A stretch of DNA of 64,000 nt from Olleya marilimosa CAM030. Its GTDB lineage: Bacteria > Bacteroidota > Bacteroidia > Flavobacteriales > Flavobacteriaceae. Both the position numbers and the translations under genes were made by a program. Location of the stretch: the NCBI RefSeq assembly GCF_000518485.1, contig NZ_KI912443.1, positions 186,001-250,000 on the forward strand. The letters run 5' to 3'. Position 1 is the first letter of the stretch. Every line of letters begins with the position of its first letter. The notes below the pieces were generated by a model. That model saw nothing but the letters and a program-made list of their open reading frames with translations, ran no database searches and was not told where the DNA came from. Below, piece after piece: positions 1 to 8,668 of this stretch.

Positions 1-1
1 A

Positions 2-145
2 GGTATTAATTTTATATCAAGTTTATTAGGAGAAGAAACAATAAATGCGATGACAGTTGCAGGAATTAGTTTAATAATTGCAGGTCTTTGCAACTTATTA
101 ATTACAAACAAAAATGCAATTTCATATCAAGCAGAAGAAATTTAA
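2..145 (+). CDS. MFS sugar transporter, C-terminal end only (likely maltose/maltodextrin importer)
   Basis: An open frame enters from the left edge and stops with TAA at 143-145; its start lies outside the window. The 47 visible residues contain one hydrophobic helix (AGISLIIAGLCNLLI) followed by a short polar tail, as at the C-terminus of a 12-helix major facilitator. The stop is only 3 nt upstream of the pgmB start, so it is the preceding gene of the same operon. In flavobacterial maltose clusters this slot is normally held by an MFS transporter that moves maltose across the inner membrane. The family assignment therefore rests mainly on context, because too little sequence is visible for motif recognition. 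Confidence 0.55.
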   Translation, partial: GINFISSLLGEETINAMTVAGISLIIAGLCNLLITNKNAISYQAEEI

Positions 146-148
146 AAG

Positions 149-805
149 ATGAATAAAAAAGGATTCATATTCGATTTAGATGGTGTCATAGTAGACACTG
201 CAAAATATCACTTTTTAGCTTGGCAAAACCTTGCTAAAAGTATAGATATAGATTTTACACACGAGCAAAACGAACAACTTAAAGGTGTTAGCCGAGTAAA
301 ATCATTAGAAAAAATACTGGAATGGGGAAATAAAACCATTTCAGAAGAGCTATTTACCTCGTTAATGGGTAAAAAAAATGAAGAATATCTAAGCTTCATT
401 TCAAAAATGACAGATGAAGAAATTTTATCAGATGTACCAAGAGTATTAGATTATTTAATAGAAAAGGCACAGCCAATTTCCTTGGGTTCTGCAAGTAAAA
501 ATGCACGACCAATTTTAGAAAAAGTCCATTTGCTTTCAAAGTTTGATGCTATTGTGGATGGAAACGATGTTAGTAAAGCAAAACCAAATCCAGAAGTGTT
601 TTTAATAGCTGCACAACATTTAAACATGAAACCAGAAGATTGTATTGTTTTTGAAGATTCTGTAGCTGGTGTTCAAGCTGCAAATACTGCAAATATGATT
701 TCTATTGGTATTGGTGAAAAAGACGTATTACATGAAGCAGATTACATTTTTTCAGATTTTACTGAAATTGAAAATAGCTTTATAGAAGAATTAATAAATA
801 GATAA
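149..805 (+). CDS. pgmB: beta-phosphoglucomutase (HAD superfamily)
   Basis: The enzyme converts beta-glucose-1-phosphate, the product of inverting maltose phosphorylase, to glucose-6-phosphate in the cytoplasm. The 218-residue length is usual for PgmB. The HAD motif FDLDGV near the N-terminus supplies the nucleophile Asp9 and the acid/base Asp11. A SLGSASKN segment (motif II), the Lys of SKAKPNPEVF (motif III) and the acidic VFEDSVAGVQAA (motif IV) follow in order. It sits between the transporter remnant and the GH65 phosphorylase that makes its substrate, which strongly supports pgmB over other HAD phosphatases. The ATG directly follows the upstream stop, and no separate promoter is visible. 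Confidence 0.93.
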   Translation: MNKKGFIFDLDGVIVDTAKYHFLAWQNLAKSIDIDFTHEQNEQLKGVSRVKSLEKILEWGNKTISEELFTSLMGKKNEEYLSFISKMTDEEILSDVPRVLDYLIEKAQPISLGSASKNARPILEKVHLLSKFDAIVDGNDVSKAKPNPEVFLIAAQHLNMKPEDCIVFEDSVAGVQAANTANMISIGIGEKDVLHEADYIFSDFTEIENSFIEELINR

Positions 806-865
806 AAAATGTTGAAAGTCACGCTTATTTTATTCAAAGTGATTTTCATCAAAAAAATATAAAAA

Positions 866-3172
866 ATGAATCAAGATTATATACAACCAGACAATTGGTC
901 TATAATTGAAGAAGGCTTTGATAAAGAAAGAGTAAAGTCGTCAGAAAGTTTATTTAGCATCGGAAATGGTGCAATGGGTCAACGTGCTAATTTTGAAGAA
1001 CAATACACAGGTCCAACCTTTCAAGGAAGCTACATTGCAGGCGTTTATTATCCTGACAAAACCAGAGTTGGTTGGTGGAAAAATGGCTATCCAGAGTATT
1101 TTGCTAAAGTGCTAAATGCACCAAATTGGATAGGTATTAATATAGAAATTAATGGCGAACAATTAGATTTAAACACGTGTGTTTCGGTGTCTAATTTTAG
1201 ACGAGAACTTAACATGCAAGAAGGTTGGTTGTCTAGATCGTTTACTGCAACACTTCAAAATAATTTAGAAATTGAAGTGAAAGCACTTCGTTTTTTAAGC
1301 TTAGATTTAGATGAGGTTGGAGCTATAAATTACCAAGTAACACCTTTAAACGGAGAAGCGACTATTAAGTTTCAACCGTATTTAGATTCAGGTATTACAA
1401 ATGAAGATACCAATTGGGACGACCAATTTTGGGATACTTTAAACGTAAGTACAGAAAACGAGCAAGCGTTTATTGAAGCCAAAACCATGAAAACAGGTTT
1501 TCATACTTGTACATTTATGCAGTCTTCGGTTTTTGTAAATAATACAAAACAAGACCAAACACCAAAAGTAGATAAACAAGCAAACACTGTTTCATTTACG
1601 TATACAGTTTCTGTAAATGCAGGTGAAACTGCAAGCATCCAAAAGTTTGGTGGTTATACAGTAGATAGAAATCACGATAAGAATCAGTTAGTTTCAGCAG
1701 CTAAAAAAGCATTAGATACTGCTTCAAATTTAGGATTCAATGCACTTTTAAATAAGCAAAAAGAGGCTTGGTCAAAAATTTGGGAAATGTCAGACATTAC
1801 CATCGATGGTGATGTAAAAGCACAACAAGGTATTCGTTTTAATATTTTCCAATTAAACCAAACCTATTTAGGTAAAGATTCTACCTTAAACATTGGTCCA
1901 AAAGGATTTACAGGAGAAAAGTATGGAGGAAGTACTTATTGGGATACCGAAGCGTATTGTATTCCTTTTTATATGGCTACCAAAGATCAAAAAGTAGCAC
2001 GAAGCTTACTGCAATATCGTTATAATCATTTAGAAAAAGCGATTGAAAATGCAGAAAAATTAGGTTTCAAAAATGGAGCTGCTTTGTATCCAATGGTAAC
2101 CATGAATGGTGAAGAATGCCATAACGAATGGGAAATTACCTTTGAAGAAATCCACAGAAATGGAGCCATCGCATTTGCCATTTTTAACTACTATCGTTAT
2201 ACAGGAGATTACAGCTATATTCCAGAAATGGGATTGGAAGTGCTTATCGGAATTGCTAGATTCTGGCAACAACGCGCAACCTTTTCTACAGACAAAAATA
2301 AGTATGTTATTTTAGGTGTTACAGGTCCTAATGAATATGAAAACAACATCAATAATAACTTTTATACCAACTATTTAGCTAAATGGTGTATTGATTATGC
2401 TTTAGAGCAAATCGAAAAAGTAAAAGAAGGTCATCACGAAGATTATTTGCGTATTGCTGGAAAAACAAAGATTACTCACGAAGAGTTACATACTTGGAAA
2501 AAAGTAGCAGATAACATGTTTTTTCCTTATTCTGAAAAGCACCAAGTATACTTACAACAAGATGGCTTTTTAGATAAAGAATTAATTACGGTTGCCGATT
2601 TACCAAAAGCTGATAGACCAATAAACCAAAAATGGAGTTGGGACCGCATTTTACGTTCGCCATACATCAAACAAGCAGATACGTTACAAGGCTTTTACTT
2701 CTTTGAAGATCAATTTACAACCGAAGAATTAAAGCGTCATTTCGATTTTTACGAGCCATTTACAGTACATGAAAGTTCACTTTCTCCTTGTGTACACAGT
2801 ATTCAAGCTGCTAAATTAGACCAAATGGAACAAGCGTATACCTTCTATTTACGTACCTCTCGTTTAGATTTAGACGATTATAATAAAGAGGTAGAAGAAG
2901 GCTTACACATTACCAGTATGGCTGGAACTTGGATGAGTATTGTAGAAGGTTTTGGTGGTATGCGTGTTAAAAACGATACGTTACATTTTGAACCTCGTAT
3001 TCCTAAAGAATGGGAAGCGTATTCATTTAAAGTAAACTTTAGAGATCAAATTTTAAAAGTGAATGTGTCACAATCTGAAACGACTTTCGAGTTAGAAGGT
3101 AATACAGATTTAAACATTCAAGTAAATAATAATTTGGTAACGGTATCTCCAAATAATTTGGTGAAAATTTAA
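866..3172 (+). CDS. GH65 maltose phosphorylase (kojibiose/trehalose phosphorylase family)
   Basis: A 768-residue family GH65 protein, the usual length for cytoplasmic disaccharide phosphorylases. An N-terminal beta-sandwich (about 1-270) contains SLFSIGNGAMGQR. The alpha/alpha-barrel follows, with YWDTEAYC and YPMVTMNGEECHNEW, which bind sugar and phosphate. The general-acid Glu is at about residue 490 in TGPNEYENN. The C-terminal beta domain contains SSLSPCVHSI and GLHITSMAGTW. No signal peptide is visible. It would phosphorolyse maltose to beta-glucose-1-phosphate and glucose, feeding the adjacent pgmB. The position beside pgmB and three amylases favours maltose as substrate, but trehalose or kojibiose cannot be excluded from sequence reading alone. 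Confidence 0.9.
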   Translation: MNQDYIQPDNWSIIEEGFDKERVKSSESLFSIGNGAMGQRANFEEQYTGPTFQGSYIAGVYYPDKTRVGWWKNGYPEYFAKVLNAPNWIGINIEINGEQLDLNTCVSVSNFRRELNMQEGWLSRSFTATLQNNLEIEVKALRFLSLDLDEVGAINYQVTPLNGEATIKFQPYLDSGITNEDTNWDDQFWDTLNVSTENEQAFIEAKTMKTGFHTCTFMQSSVFVNNTKQDQTPKVDKQANTVSFTYTVSVNAGETASIQKFGGYTVDRNHDKNQLVSAAKKALDTASNLGFNALLNKQKEAWSKIWEMSDITIDGDVKAQQGIRFNIFQLNQTYLGKDSTLNIGPKGFTGEKYGGSTYWDTEAYCIPFYMATKDQKVARSLLQYRYNHLEKAIENAEKLGFKNGAALYPMVTMNGEECHNEWEITFEEIHRNGAIAFAIFNYYRYTGDYSYIPEMGLEVLIGIARFWQQRATFSTDKNKYVILGVTGPNEYENNINNNFYTNYLAKWCIDYALEQIEKVKEGHHEDYLRIAGKTKITHEELHTWKKVADNMFFPYSEKHQVYLQQDGFLDKELITVADLPKADRPINQKWSWDRILRSPYIKQADTLQGFYFFEDQFTTEELKRHFDFYEPFTVHESSLSPCVHSIQAAKLDQMEQAYTFYLRTSRLDLDDYNKEVEEGLHITSMAGTWMSIVEGFGGMRVKNDTLHFEPRIPKEWEAYSFKVNFRDQILKVNVSQSETTFELEGNTDLNIQVNNNLVTVSPNNLVKI

Positions 3173-3192
3173 AACTAAACACACTAATTAAG

Positions 3193-5112
3193 ATGAAAAA
3201 AATAATACAGATAGCATTAATCATTTTAATTAGTGTTAGTTTTTCTTGTGAAAATAAAACTGAAAAACTAACAACTTATGAAGTTGTAACTGGAGTTAAA
3301 AACGACATTGAGCGTATAGAACCTCCACACTGGTGGACAGGTTTTACTAATACACAAGTACAATTATTGGTGAAGCATCCAAACATTTCGGAAGCAACAC
3401 CTAGTATAAATTATGAAGGCGTTTCTATTAAAAAAGTGCATAAAGCAGATAGCCCTAATTATCTGTTTTTAGATTTAAATATTTCAGAAAGTGCTAAAGC
3501 AGGACAATTCAATATTCATTTTAAATTTAATGAAGAAAAGGAACTCGTTCAAACTTACGAAGTAAAAGCACGTTTAAAAGAGGCTTCCGATTATCAAGGT
3601 TTTGATAGTACAGATGCTATTTATTTAATCACTCCAGATCGTTTTGGAAATGGCGATACTTCTAATGATATAAAGGAAGGTTTAAAGGAAAAAACCATCA
3701 ATAGAAAAGACGATTATGCACGTCATGGTGGTGATTTACGAGGTATTATTCAGCATTTAGATTATATAGAAGATATGGGTTTTACACAAATTTGGTCGTG
3801 TCCTTTATTAACTAATGATATGCCAAGGTCTTCGTATCATGGTTATGCGATGACCGATTTTTACCAAGTAGATCCACGTTACGGAAGCTTAGAAGAATAC
3901 CAAGAGTTAGCTACAAAAGCCAAAGAGAAAGGTATGGGTTTAATCATGGATCAAGTTGCTAATCATTGCGGAAGTGCACATTGGTGGATGCAAGATTTAC
4001 CGTTTAAAGACTGGGTGAACCAACAAGACAGTTTTGAGAATAATAAACCATTAAATAATTCCAACCACAGACGTACCAGTAACCAAGATTTGTATGCTTC
4101 CAAACGCGATAAAAAAGAAATGGCAGAAGGTTGGTTTGTACCAACAATGCCAGATTTAAATCAGCGTAATCCGTTTATGGCAAACTATATTATTCAGAAT
4201 AGTATTTGGTGGGTTGAAACATTAAATCTTAGCGGAATTCGTCAAGACACCTATCCTTATCCAGATAAAAATTTCATGTCTAATTGGGCAGGAGCTATCA
4301 TGAACGAATATCCTAACTTTAGTATTGTTGGTGAAGAATGGAGTACCAATCCGTTATTAATTGCCTATTGGCAAGAAGGTCATGACAATAAAGATGGTTA
4401 CGATTCTAATTTAAGATCGACTATGGATTTTGCTATGCAAAAAAATACGGTCGATGCTTTAAATGAAGACGAAAAATGGGATACTGGATTGGTGAAAATA
4501 TATGAAGGGTTGGCTAACGATTTTGCCTATGCATCACCAAAAGATATTATGGCATTTCCAGATAATCATGATATGAGTCGCATTTTTACACAGCTAAAAG
4601 GAGATGTGCCAAATACCAAAATGGCATTGAGTTATTTACTGACTTTACCTAGAATTCCGCAAATATATTATGGTACAGAAATACTAATGCATGACTTTGA
4701 AAAACCTGGCGATCATGGTTTAATTCGTACCGATTTTCCAGGAGGTTGGCAAGGAGATGCTGTTAATGCATTTTCAGGTGAAGGCTTAACAGATGCACAA
4801 AAAGACATGCAGTTATTCCTTAAAAAAGTATTGAATTATAGAAAATCTAGTGATGCCATCCATAATGGAAAAACCATTCATTTTGCTCCATTTATGGGAA
4901 CATATTTTTTATTTAGAGTGATTGAAGGTGAAACGTTTGTTCATATCATAAATAAAAATGAAGAACCAATTACTATCGATTTAAATCGTTACGAAGAAGT
5001 CGGTTTAAACGGAAAAACATTAAAAAATATCATCACTGGTGAAACTTTCAAGTGGCAAGATGAAATTATCTTAAGCGAAAGAGGAAGTTTGTTATTAACC
5101 ACAAAAATATAA
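3193..5112 (+). CDS. GH13 neopullulanase/cyclomaltodextrinase-type alpha-amylase, lipoprotein (SusA-like)
   Basis: A 639-residue glycoside hydrolase 13 that would cut starch oligosaccharides or cyclodextrins on the membrane or in the periplasm. The N-terminus is a lipoprotein signal with lipobox SFSC. A cyclomaltodextrinase N-domain follows, with IEPPHWWTGF at about 37-46. The GH13 barrel shows region I DQVANHC, region II GIRQD (nucleophile Asp352), region III GEEW (acid/base Glu381) and region IV PDNHD (Asp460). A small C-terminal beta domain ends the protein. It begins 20 nt after the GH65 gene and belongs to the same operon. The role resembles Bacteroides SusA; pullulanase versus cyclodextrinase specificity cannot be read from motifs. 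Confidence 0.92.
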   Translation: MKKIIQIALIILISVSFSCENKTEKLTTYEVVTGVKNDIERIEPPHWWTGFTNTQVQLLVKHPNISEATPSINYEGVSIKKVHKADSPNYLFLDLNISESAKAGQFNIHFKFNEEKELVQTYEVKARLKEASDYQGFDSTDAIYLITPDRFGNGDTSNDIKEGLKEKTINRKDDYARHGGDLRGIIQHLDYIEDMGFTQIWSCPLLTNDMPRSSYHGYAMTDFYQVDPRYGSLEEYQELATKAKEKGMGLIMDQVANHCGSAHWWMQDLPFKDWVNQQDSFENNKPLNNSNHRRTSNQDLYASKRDKKEMAEGWFVPTMPDLNQRNPFMANYIIQNSIWWVETLNLSGIRQDTYPYPDKNFMSNWAGAIMNEYPNFSIVGEEWSTNPLLIAYWQEGHDNKDGYDSNLRSTMDFAMQKNTVDALNEDEKWDTGLVKIYEGLANDFAYASPKDIMAFPDNHDMSRIFTQLKGDVPNTKMALSYLLTLPRIPQIYYGTEILMHDFEKPGDHGLIRTDFPGGWQGDAVNAFSGEGLTDAQKDMQLFLKKVLNYRKSSDAIHNGKTIHFAPFMGTYFLFRVIEGETFVHIINKNEEPITIDLNRYEEVGLNGKTLKNIITGETFKWQDEIILSERGSLLLTTKI

Positions 5113-5118
5113 TTGGTT

Positions 5119-5145
5119 GTCATTCCGCACTTGATGCGAAAATCA
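5119..5145. repeat. REP-like intergenic palindrome
   Basis: The 72-nt gap between two operon genes contains the string GTCATTCCGCACTTGATGCG, with CGCA/TGCG arms around a 5-nt loop and imperfect flanking complementarity. From memory, GTCATTCCGCACTTGATGCGGAATC-type strings recur in intergenic regions of many Flavobacteria, so this looks like a decayed copy of a dispersed palindrome. It is not followed by a T-run and is therefore not an obvious terminator. It could modulate readthrough or mRNA stability between the SusA-like gene and the next gene. Confidence 0.4.
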
Positions 5146-5184
5146 AAGATTCAGTATATCCTAATCTGCTCTTAAAGATTAAAT

Positions 5185-8100
5185 ATGAAAAAAATATTAT
5201 ACATATTATCCTTTTTACTATTTCAAGTAACAGTTGCACAAGTCACAATAATTATTGATGAACTTCCAAAAGACACACCAAAAGACGCATCCCTATTTAT
5301 TTCAGGAGATTTTGAAGGTTGGTCTGGTGGACATAAAGATTACCAATTGCAGCAAGTAAATGGACAGTACCAAATCACGCTTCCTAAAACAGAACAACGC
5401 ATTTTATATAAGTTTACCTTAGGGAATTGGGAGACTTCAGAAAGCACCAATACAGGTGAAAAAATAGATAATCGTATCTATAAATTTACAGAACCTAACG
5501 ACACAATACATGTAAAAATCGCTGGTTGGAGCCATTTGTTTGATGCTAAGGAAGTTTCTACAGCTTCAAAAAATGTTTCCATTATTTCAGAAACTTTCAA
5601 TATACCACAACTTAATAGAAAACGTCGTGTTTGGATTTATTTACCTCCAGATTATAATACATCAAAACAAGATTATCCTGTTGTGTATATGCATGATGGT
5701 CAAAATATTTTTGATGCTAAAACCTCTGGTTATGGTGAGTGGAATGTAGACGAAACTTTAGATAAATTATTTAAAGACAACCTAAAACTTATTGTGGTTG
5801 GTGTAGATAATGGTACTTCTAAACGATTAGATGAATATTCTCCATGGGTAAACAACAAATATGGTGGAGGCGAAGGTGAAGCCTATGTCAATTTTATTGT
5901 AAACACATTAAAACCTTATATAGACACTAATTATAACACCAAAAAGGATAGAAATAATACAGCAATTTTTGGAAGCTCTATGGGAGGATTAATTTCGCAT
6001 TATGCTGCTTTAAAACACCCAACAGTTTTTGGTAAAGTTGGCGTGTATTCTCCTGCATTTTGGTTTGCTCCAGAAGTTAAAGCATTTACTAAACAGCATG
6101 CTAATCTTCAAAATACAAAAATGTACTTTTTAGCAGGAGGAAAGGAAGGCGAAAAAGCAGGCTATGATGAGATTAGTCAAACCGTTACAGACATGAATAG
6201 TATTACTTCTATTTTAAAAAATAACGGTTTTCCTGAAAAAAATATACAATCTAAAGTCGTTCCAGAAGGAAAACATAATGAAGCACTTTGGAGTAATAAT
6301 TTTGAGGAAGCCATTACTTGGTTATTTGAAGATGCAATGCAAAAAAGAGAGTTCAAGATAGCAAGCTTTCAAGACAATCAATTACATATTCAGGTTTCAG
6401 ATGGAAATTATAAAATGCATTTTTACCATCCTGAAATTATCGAAACTACATTTTTACCAAAAGGAGAAGTATTTAATAAAAAGTCACACGCAGTTGTTTT
6501 AGACAAAGTATTTTCTGATGTAAAATTTAATGAAACAGCTTCAGAAATTCGTTTTCATTCTGAAAAATTAACAGTAAAAATCACAAAAGCACCTTTTCAT
6601 ATTTCGTATTGGAAAGATGGAAAAGAAGTCACTTCTGTAAAAAATGGCTATCAAAAAACAGACGACTTTGAAACCATTAGTTTCAACCTAAAACCTGAAG
6701 AAGTGTTGTATGGTGGAGGCGCGAGAGCATTAGGTATGAACCGAAGAGGAAACCGCTTAGAGTTATACAACAAAGCAGATTATGGTTACGAAGATAGAAG
6801 CGAGTTAATGAATTACACTATGCCAATCGTAATCTCATCTAACAAGTATCTTATTCATTTTGATAATGCACCAATTGGCTTTTTAGATTTAGATTCTAAA
6901 AAACACAATACATTGACTTACGAAACTATTTCTGGTAGAAAAACCTATCAAGTAGTAGTTGGTGATTCTTGGTTAGACCTTACTAAAAACTACACCCAAC
7001 TAACAGGAAGACAACCTATGCCACCACGTTGGGCTTTAGGTAATTTTTCTAGTCGATTTGGTTACCATTCGCAAGAAGAAGTAGAAACTACAGCTCAAAA
7101 ATTTAGAGACGAAGAGATTCCGTTAGACGCCATAATTATCGATATTTTTTGGTTCGGAAAAACCATTCAAGGTACTATGGGAAATCTAGCGTTTGATCGT
7201 GATTCTTTTCCAAATCCAAAACAAATGCTAAAAGGATTAAAAGACAATAATGTGAAAACGGTTTTAGTCACAGAACCGTTTGTATTAACCACTTCTAATC
7301 GTTGGGACGAAGCGGTAAAAGCAGATGTTTTAGCTAAAGATTCTATTGGGAATCCGTTTACTTTCGATTTCTATTTTGGTAATACAGGTTTGATTGATAT
7401 ATATAATCCGAAAGGAAAAAAATGGTTTCAAAATATTTACAAAGACTTGGCTAATTTAGGTGTTTCTGGTGTTTGGGGAGATTTAGGAGAGCCAGAAGTA
7501 CATCCTAAAGGATTACTGCACGCTACAGGAACAGCAGACGAAGTACATAATATTTATGGTCATCATTGGGCAGAATCTGTACAAGAGATGTACACACAAA
7601 ATTTTCCAAACACAAGACCGTTTATTTTAATGCGTGCTGGTAGTTCTGGATCCCAACGTTTTGGTATGATTCCTTGGTCTGGTGATGTCAATAGAACTTG
7701 GGGAGGATTACAATCTCAACCAGAAATTGCACTGCAAATGGGACTACAAGGTTTGGCGTATATGCATAGCGATTTGGGTGGATTTGCTGGAAATAATTTA
7801 GACGATGAGCTGTATGCACGATGGTTGCAATATGGCGTTTTTCAGCCAATTTACAGACCACATGCACAAGAAGAAGTGCCTGCAGAACCTGTTTTTAGAA
7901 GCGATAAAGCGAAAGCTTTAGCAAAACAGGCAATAGAATTACGATACCAATTACTACCTTACAATTACAATTTGGTATTTGAAAATAATCAAACAGGAGC
8001 ACCTTTAATGCGACCATTATTTTTTGAAGAAAGCAACAATGCAAAGTTGCAAACTGTAGCATCAACTTACCTTTGGGGAAAAGACTTTTTAGTGACTCCT

Positions 8101-8661
8101 ATTGTTAATGCCAACCAAACAGAAGCTGAGGTGTACTTTCCTAATAACAGTAATTGGTTTAATTTTTATACCAACGAAAAGGTAGAAGGCGGACAAACAT
8201 TGTCCGTAAAAACAGAAGCACACTATATTCCAACCTATGTTCGTGGTGGTGCTTTTATTGCTACAGCAAAACCAATGCAAAGTACTGTAGAATATAACGG
8301 AAACACCTTCGACTTACATTATTATTTTGATGCATCAGTTACTGAAAGCGAGCGAACTCTTTATAATGACGATGGTGAAACTAAAAATGCTTTTGAAAAA
8401 GAGAATTATGAAATCTTAGAATTTGAAGCAGAAACAACAACTAAGAATTTAGAATTAGAGTTTGAAGCAGAAACCGGTACTAATTACAAAACAACTACTA
8501 AAAACATAGATGTTGTAATTCACAATTTTCCAAAAGCACCAAAACGCATAAAATTCAACAGAAAAAAAATAGAGTTTAACTATAATGAAGTTCTAAAAAC
8601 ATTGACTTTTCAGGTGAATTGGAATACTTCAAATGAAGTAGAAACACAAATTAAATATTAA
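5185..8661 (+). CDS. Secreted glucan-binding/esterase/GH31 alpha-glucosidase fusion
   Basis: A 1158-residue multidomain enzyme exported by a signal peptide (hydrophobic run ending in TVAQ, no lipobox). Residues about 20-112 resemble a starch-binding beta-sandwich (SGDFEGW, YKFTLGNWE). Residues about 120-385 form an esterase-D-type alpha/beta hydrolase with nucleophile Ser265 in GSSMGG and a likely catalytic His in EGKHNEALW. Residues from about 390 form a complete GH31 alpha-glucosidase: an N-terminal sandwich, a barrel with nucleophile Asp766 in GVWGDLGEPE, acid/base Asp834 in WSGDVNRTW after RAGSSGSQR, and C-terminal sandwiches. The frame is uninterrupted. It lies among amylase genes, so the GH31 part probably releases glucose from maltodextrin. 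The esterase substrate is unknown. Confidence 0.88.
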   Translation: MKKILYILSFLLFQVTVAQVTIIIDELPKDTPKDASLFISGDFEGWSGGHKDYQLQQVNGQYQITLPKTEQRILYKFTLGNWETSESTNTGEKIDNRIYKFTEPNDTIHVKIAGWSHLFDAKEVSTASKNVSIISETFNIPQLNRKRRVWIYLPPDYNTSKQDYPVVYMHDGQNIFDAKTSGYGEWNVDETLDKLFKDNLKLIVVGVDNGTSKRLDEYSPWVNNKYGGGEGEAYVNFIVNTLKPYIDTNYNTKKDRNNTAIFGSSMGGLISHYAALKHPTVFGKVGVYSPAFWFAPEVKAFTKQHANLQNTKMYFLAGGKEGEKAGYDEISQTVTDMNSITSILKNNGFPEKNIQSKVVPEGKHNEALWSNNFEEAITWLFEDAMQKREFKIASFQDNQLHIQVSDGNYKMHFYHPEIIETTFLPKGEVFNKKSHAVVLDKVFSDVKFNETASEIRFHSEKLTVKITKAPFHISYWKDGKEVTSVKNGYQKTDDFETISFNLKPEEVLYGGGARALGMNRRGNRLELYNKADYGYEDRSELMNYTMPIVISSNKYLIHFDNAPIGFLDLDSKKHNTLTYETISGRKTYQVVVGDSWLDLTKNYTQLTGRQPMPPRWALGNFSSRFGYHSQEEVETTAQKFRDEEIPLDAIIIDIFWFGKTIQGTMGNLAFDRDSFPNPKQMLKGLKDNNVKTVLVTEPFVLTTSNRWDEAVKADVLAKDSIGNPFTFDFYFGNTGLIDIYNPKGKKWFQNIYKDLANLGVSGVWGDLGEPEVHPKGLLHATGTADEVHNIYGHHWAESVQEMYTQNFPNTRPFILMRAGSSGSQRFGMIPWSGDVNRTWGGLQSQPEIALQMGLQGLAYMHSDLGGFAGNNLDDELYARWLQYGVFQPIYRPHAQEEVPAEPVFRSDKAKALAKQAIELRYQLLPYNYNLVFENNQTGAPLMRPLFFEESNNAKLQTVASTYLWGKDFLVTPIVNANQTEAEVYFPNNSNWFNFYTNEKVEGGQTLSVKTEAHYIPTYVRGGAFIATAKPMQSTVEYNGNTFDLHYYFDASVTESERTLYNDDGETKNAFEKENYEILEFEAETTTKNLELEFEAETGTNYKTTTKNIDVVIHNFPKAPKRIKFNRKKIEFNYNEVLKTLTFQVNWNTSNEVETQIKY

Positions 8662-8668
8662 GTATAAC

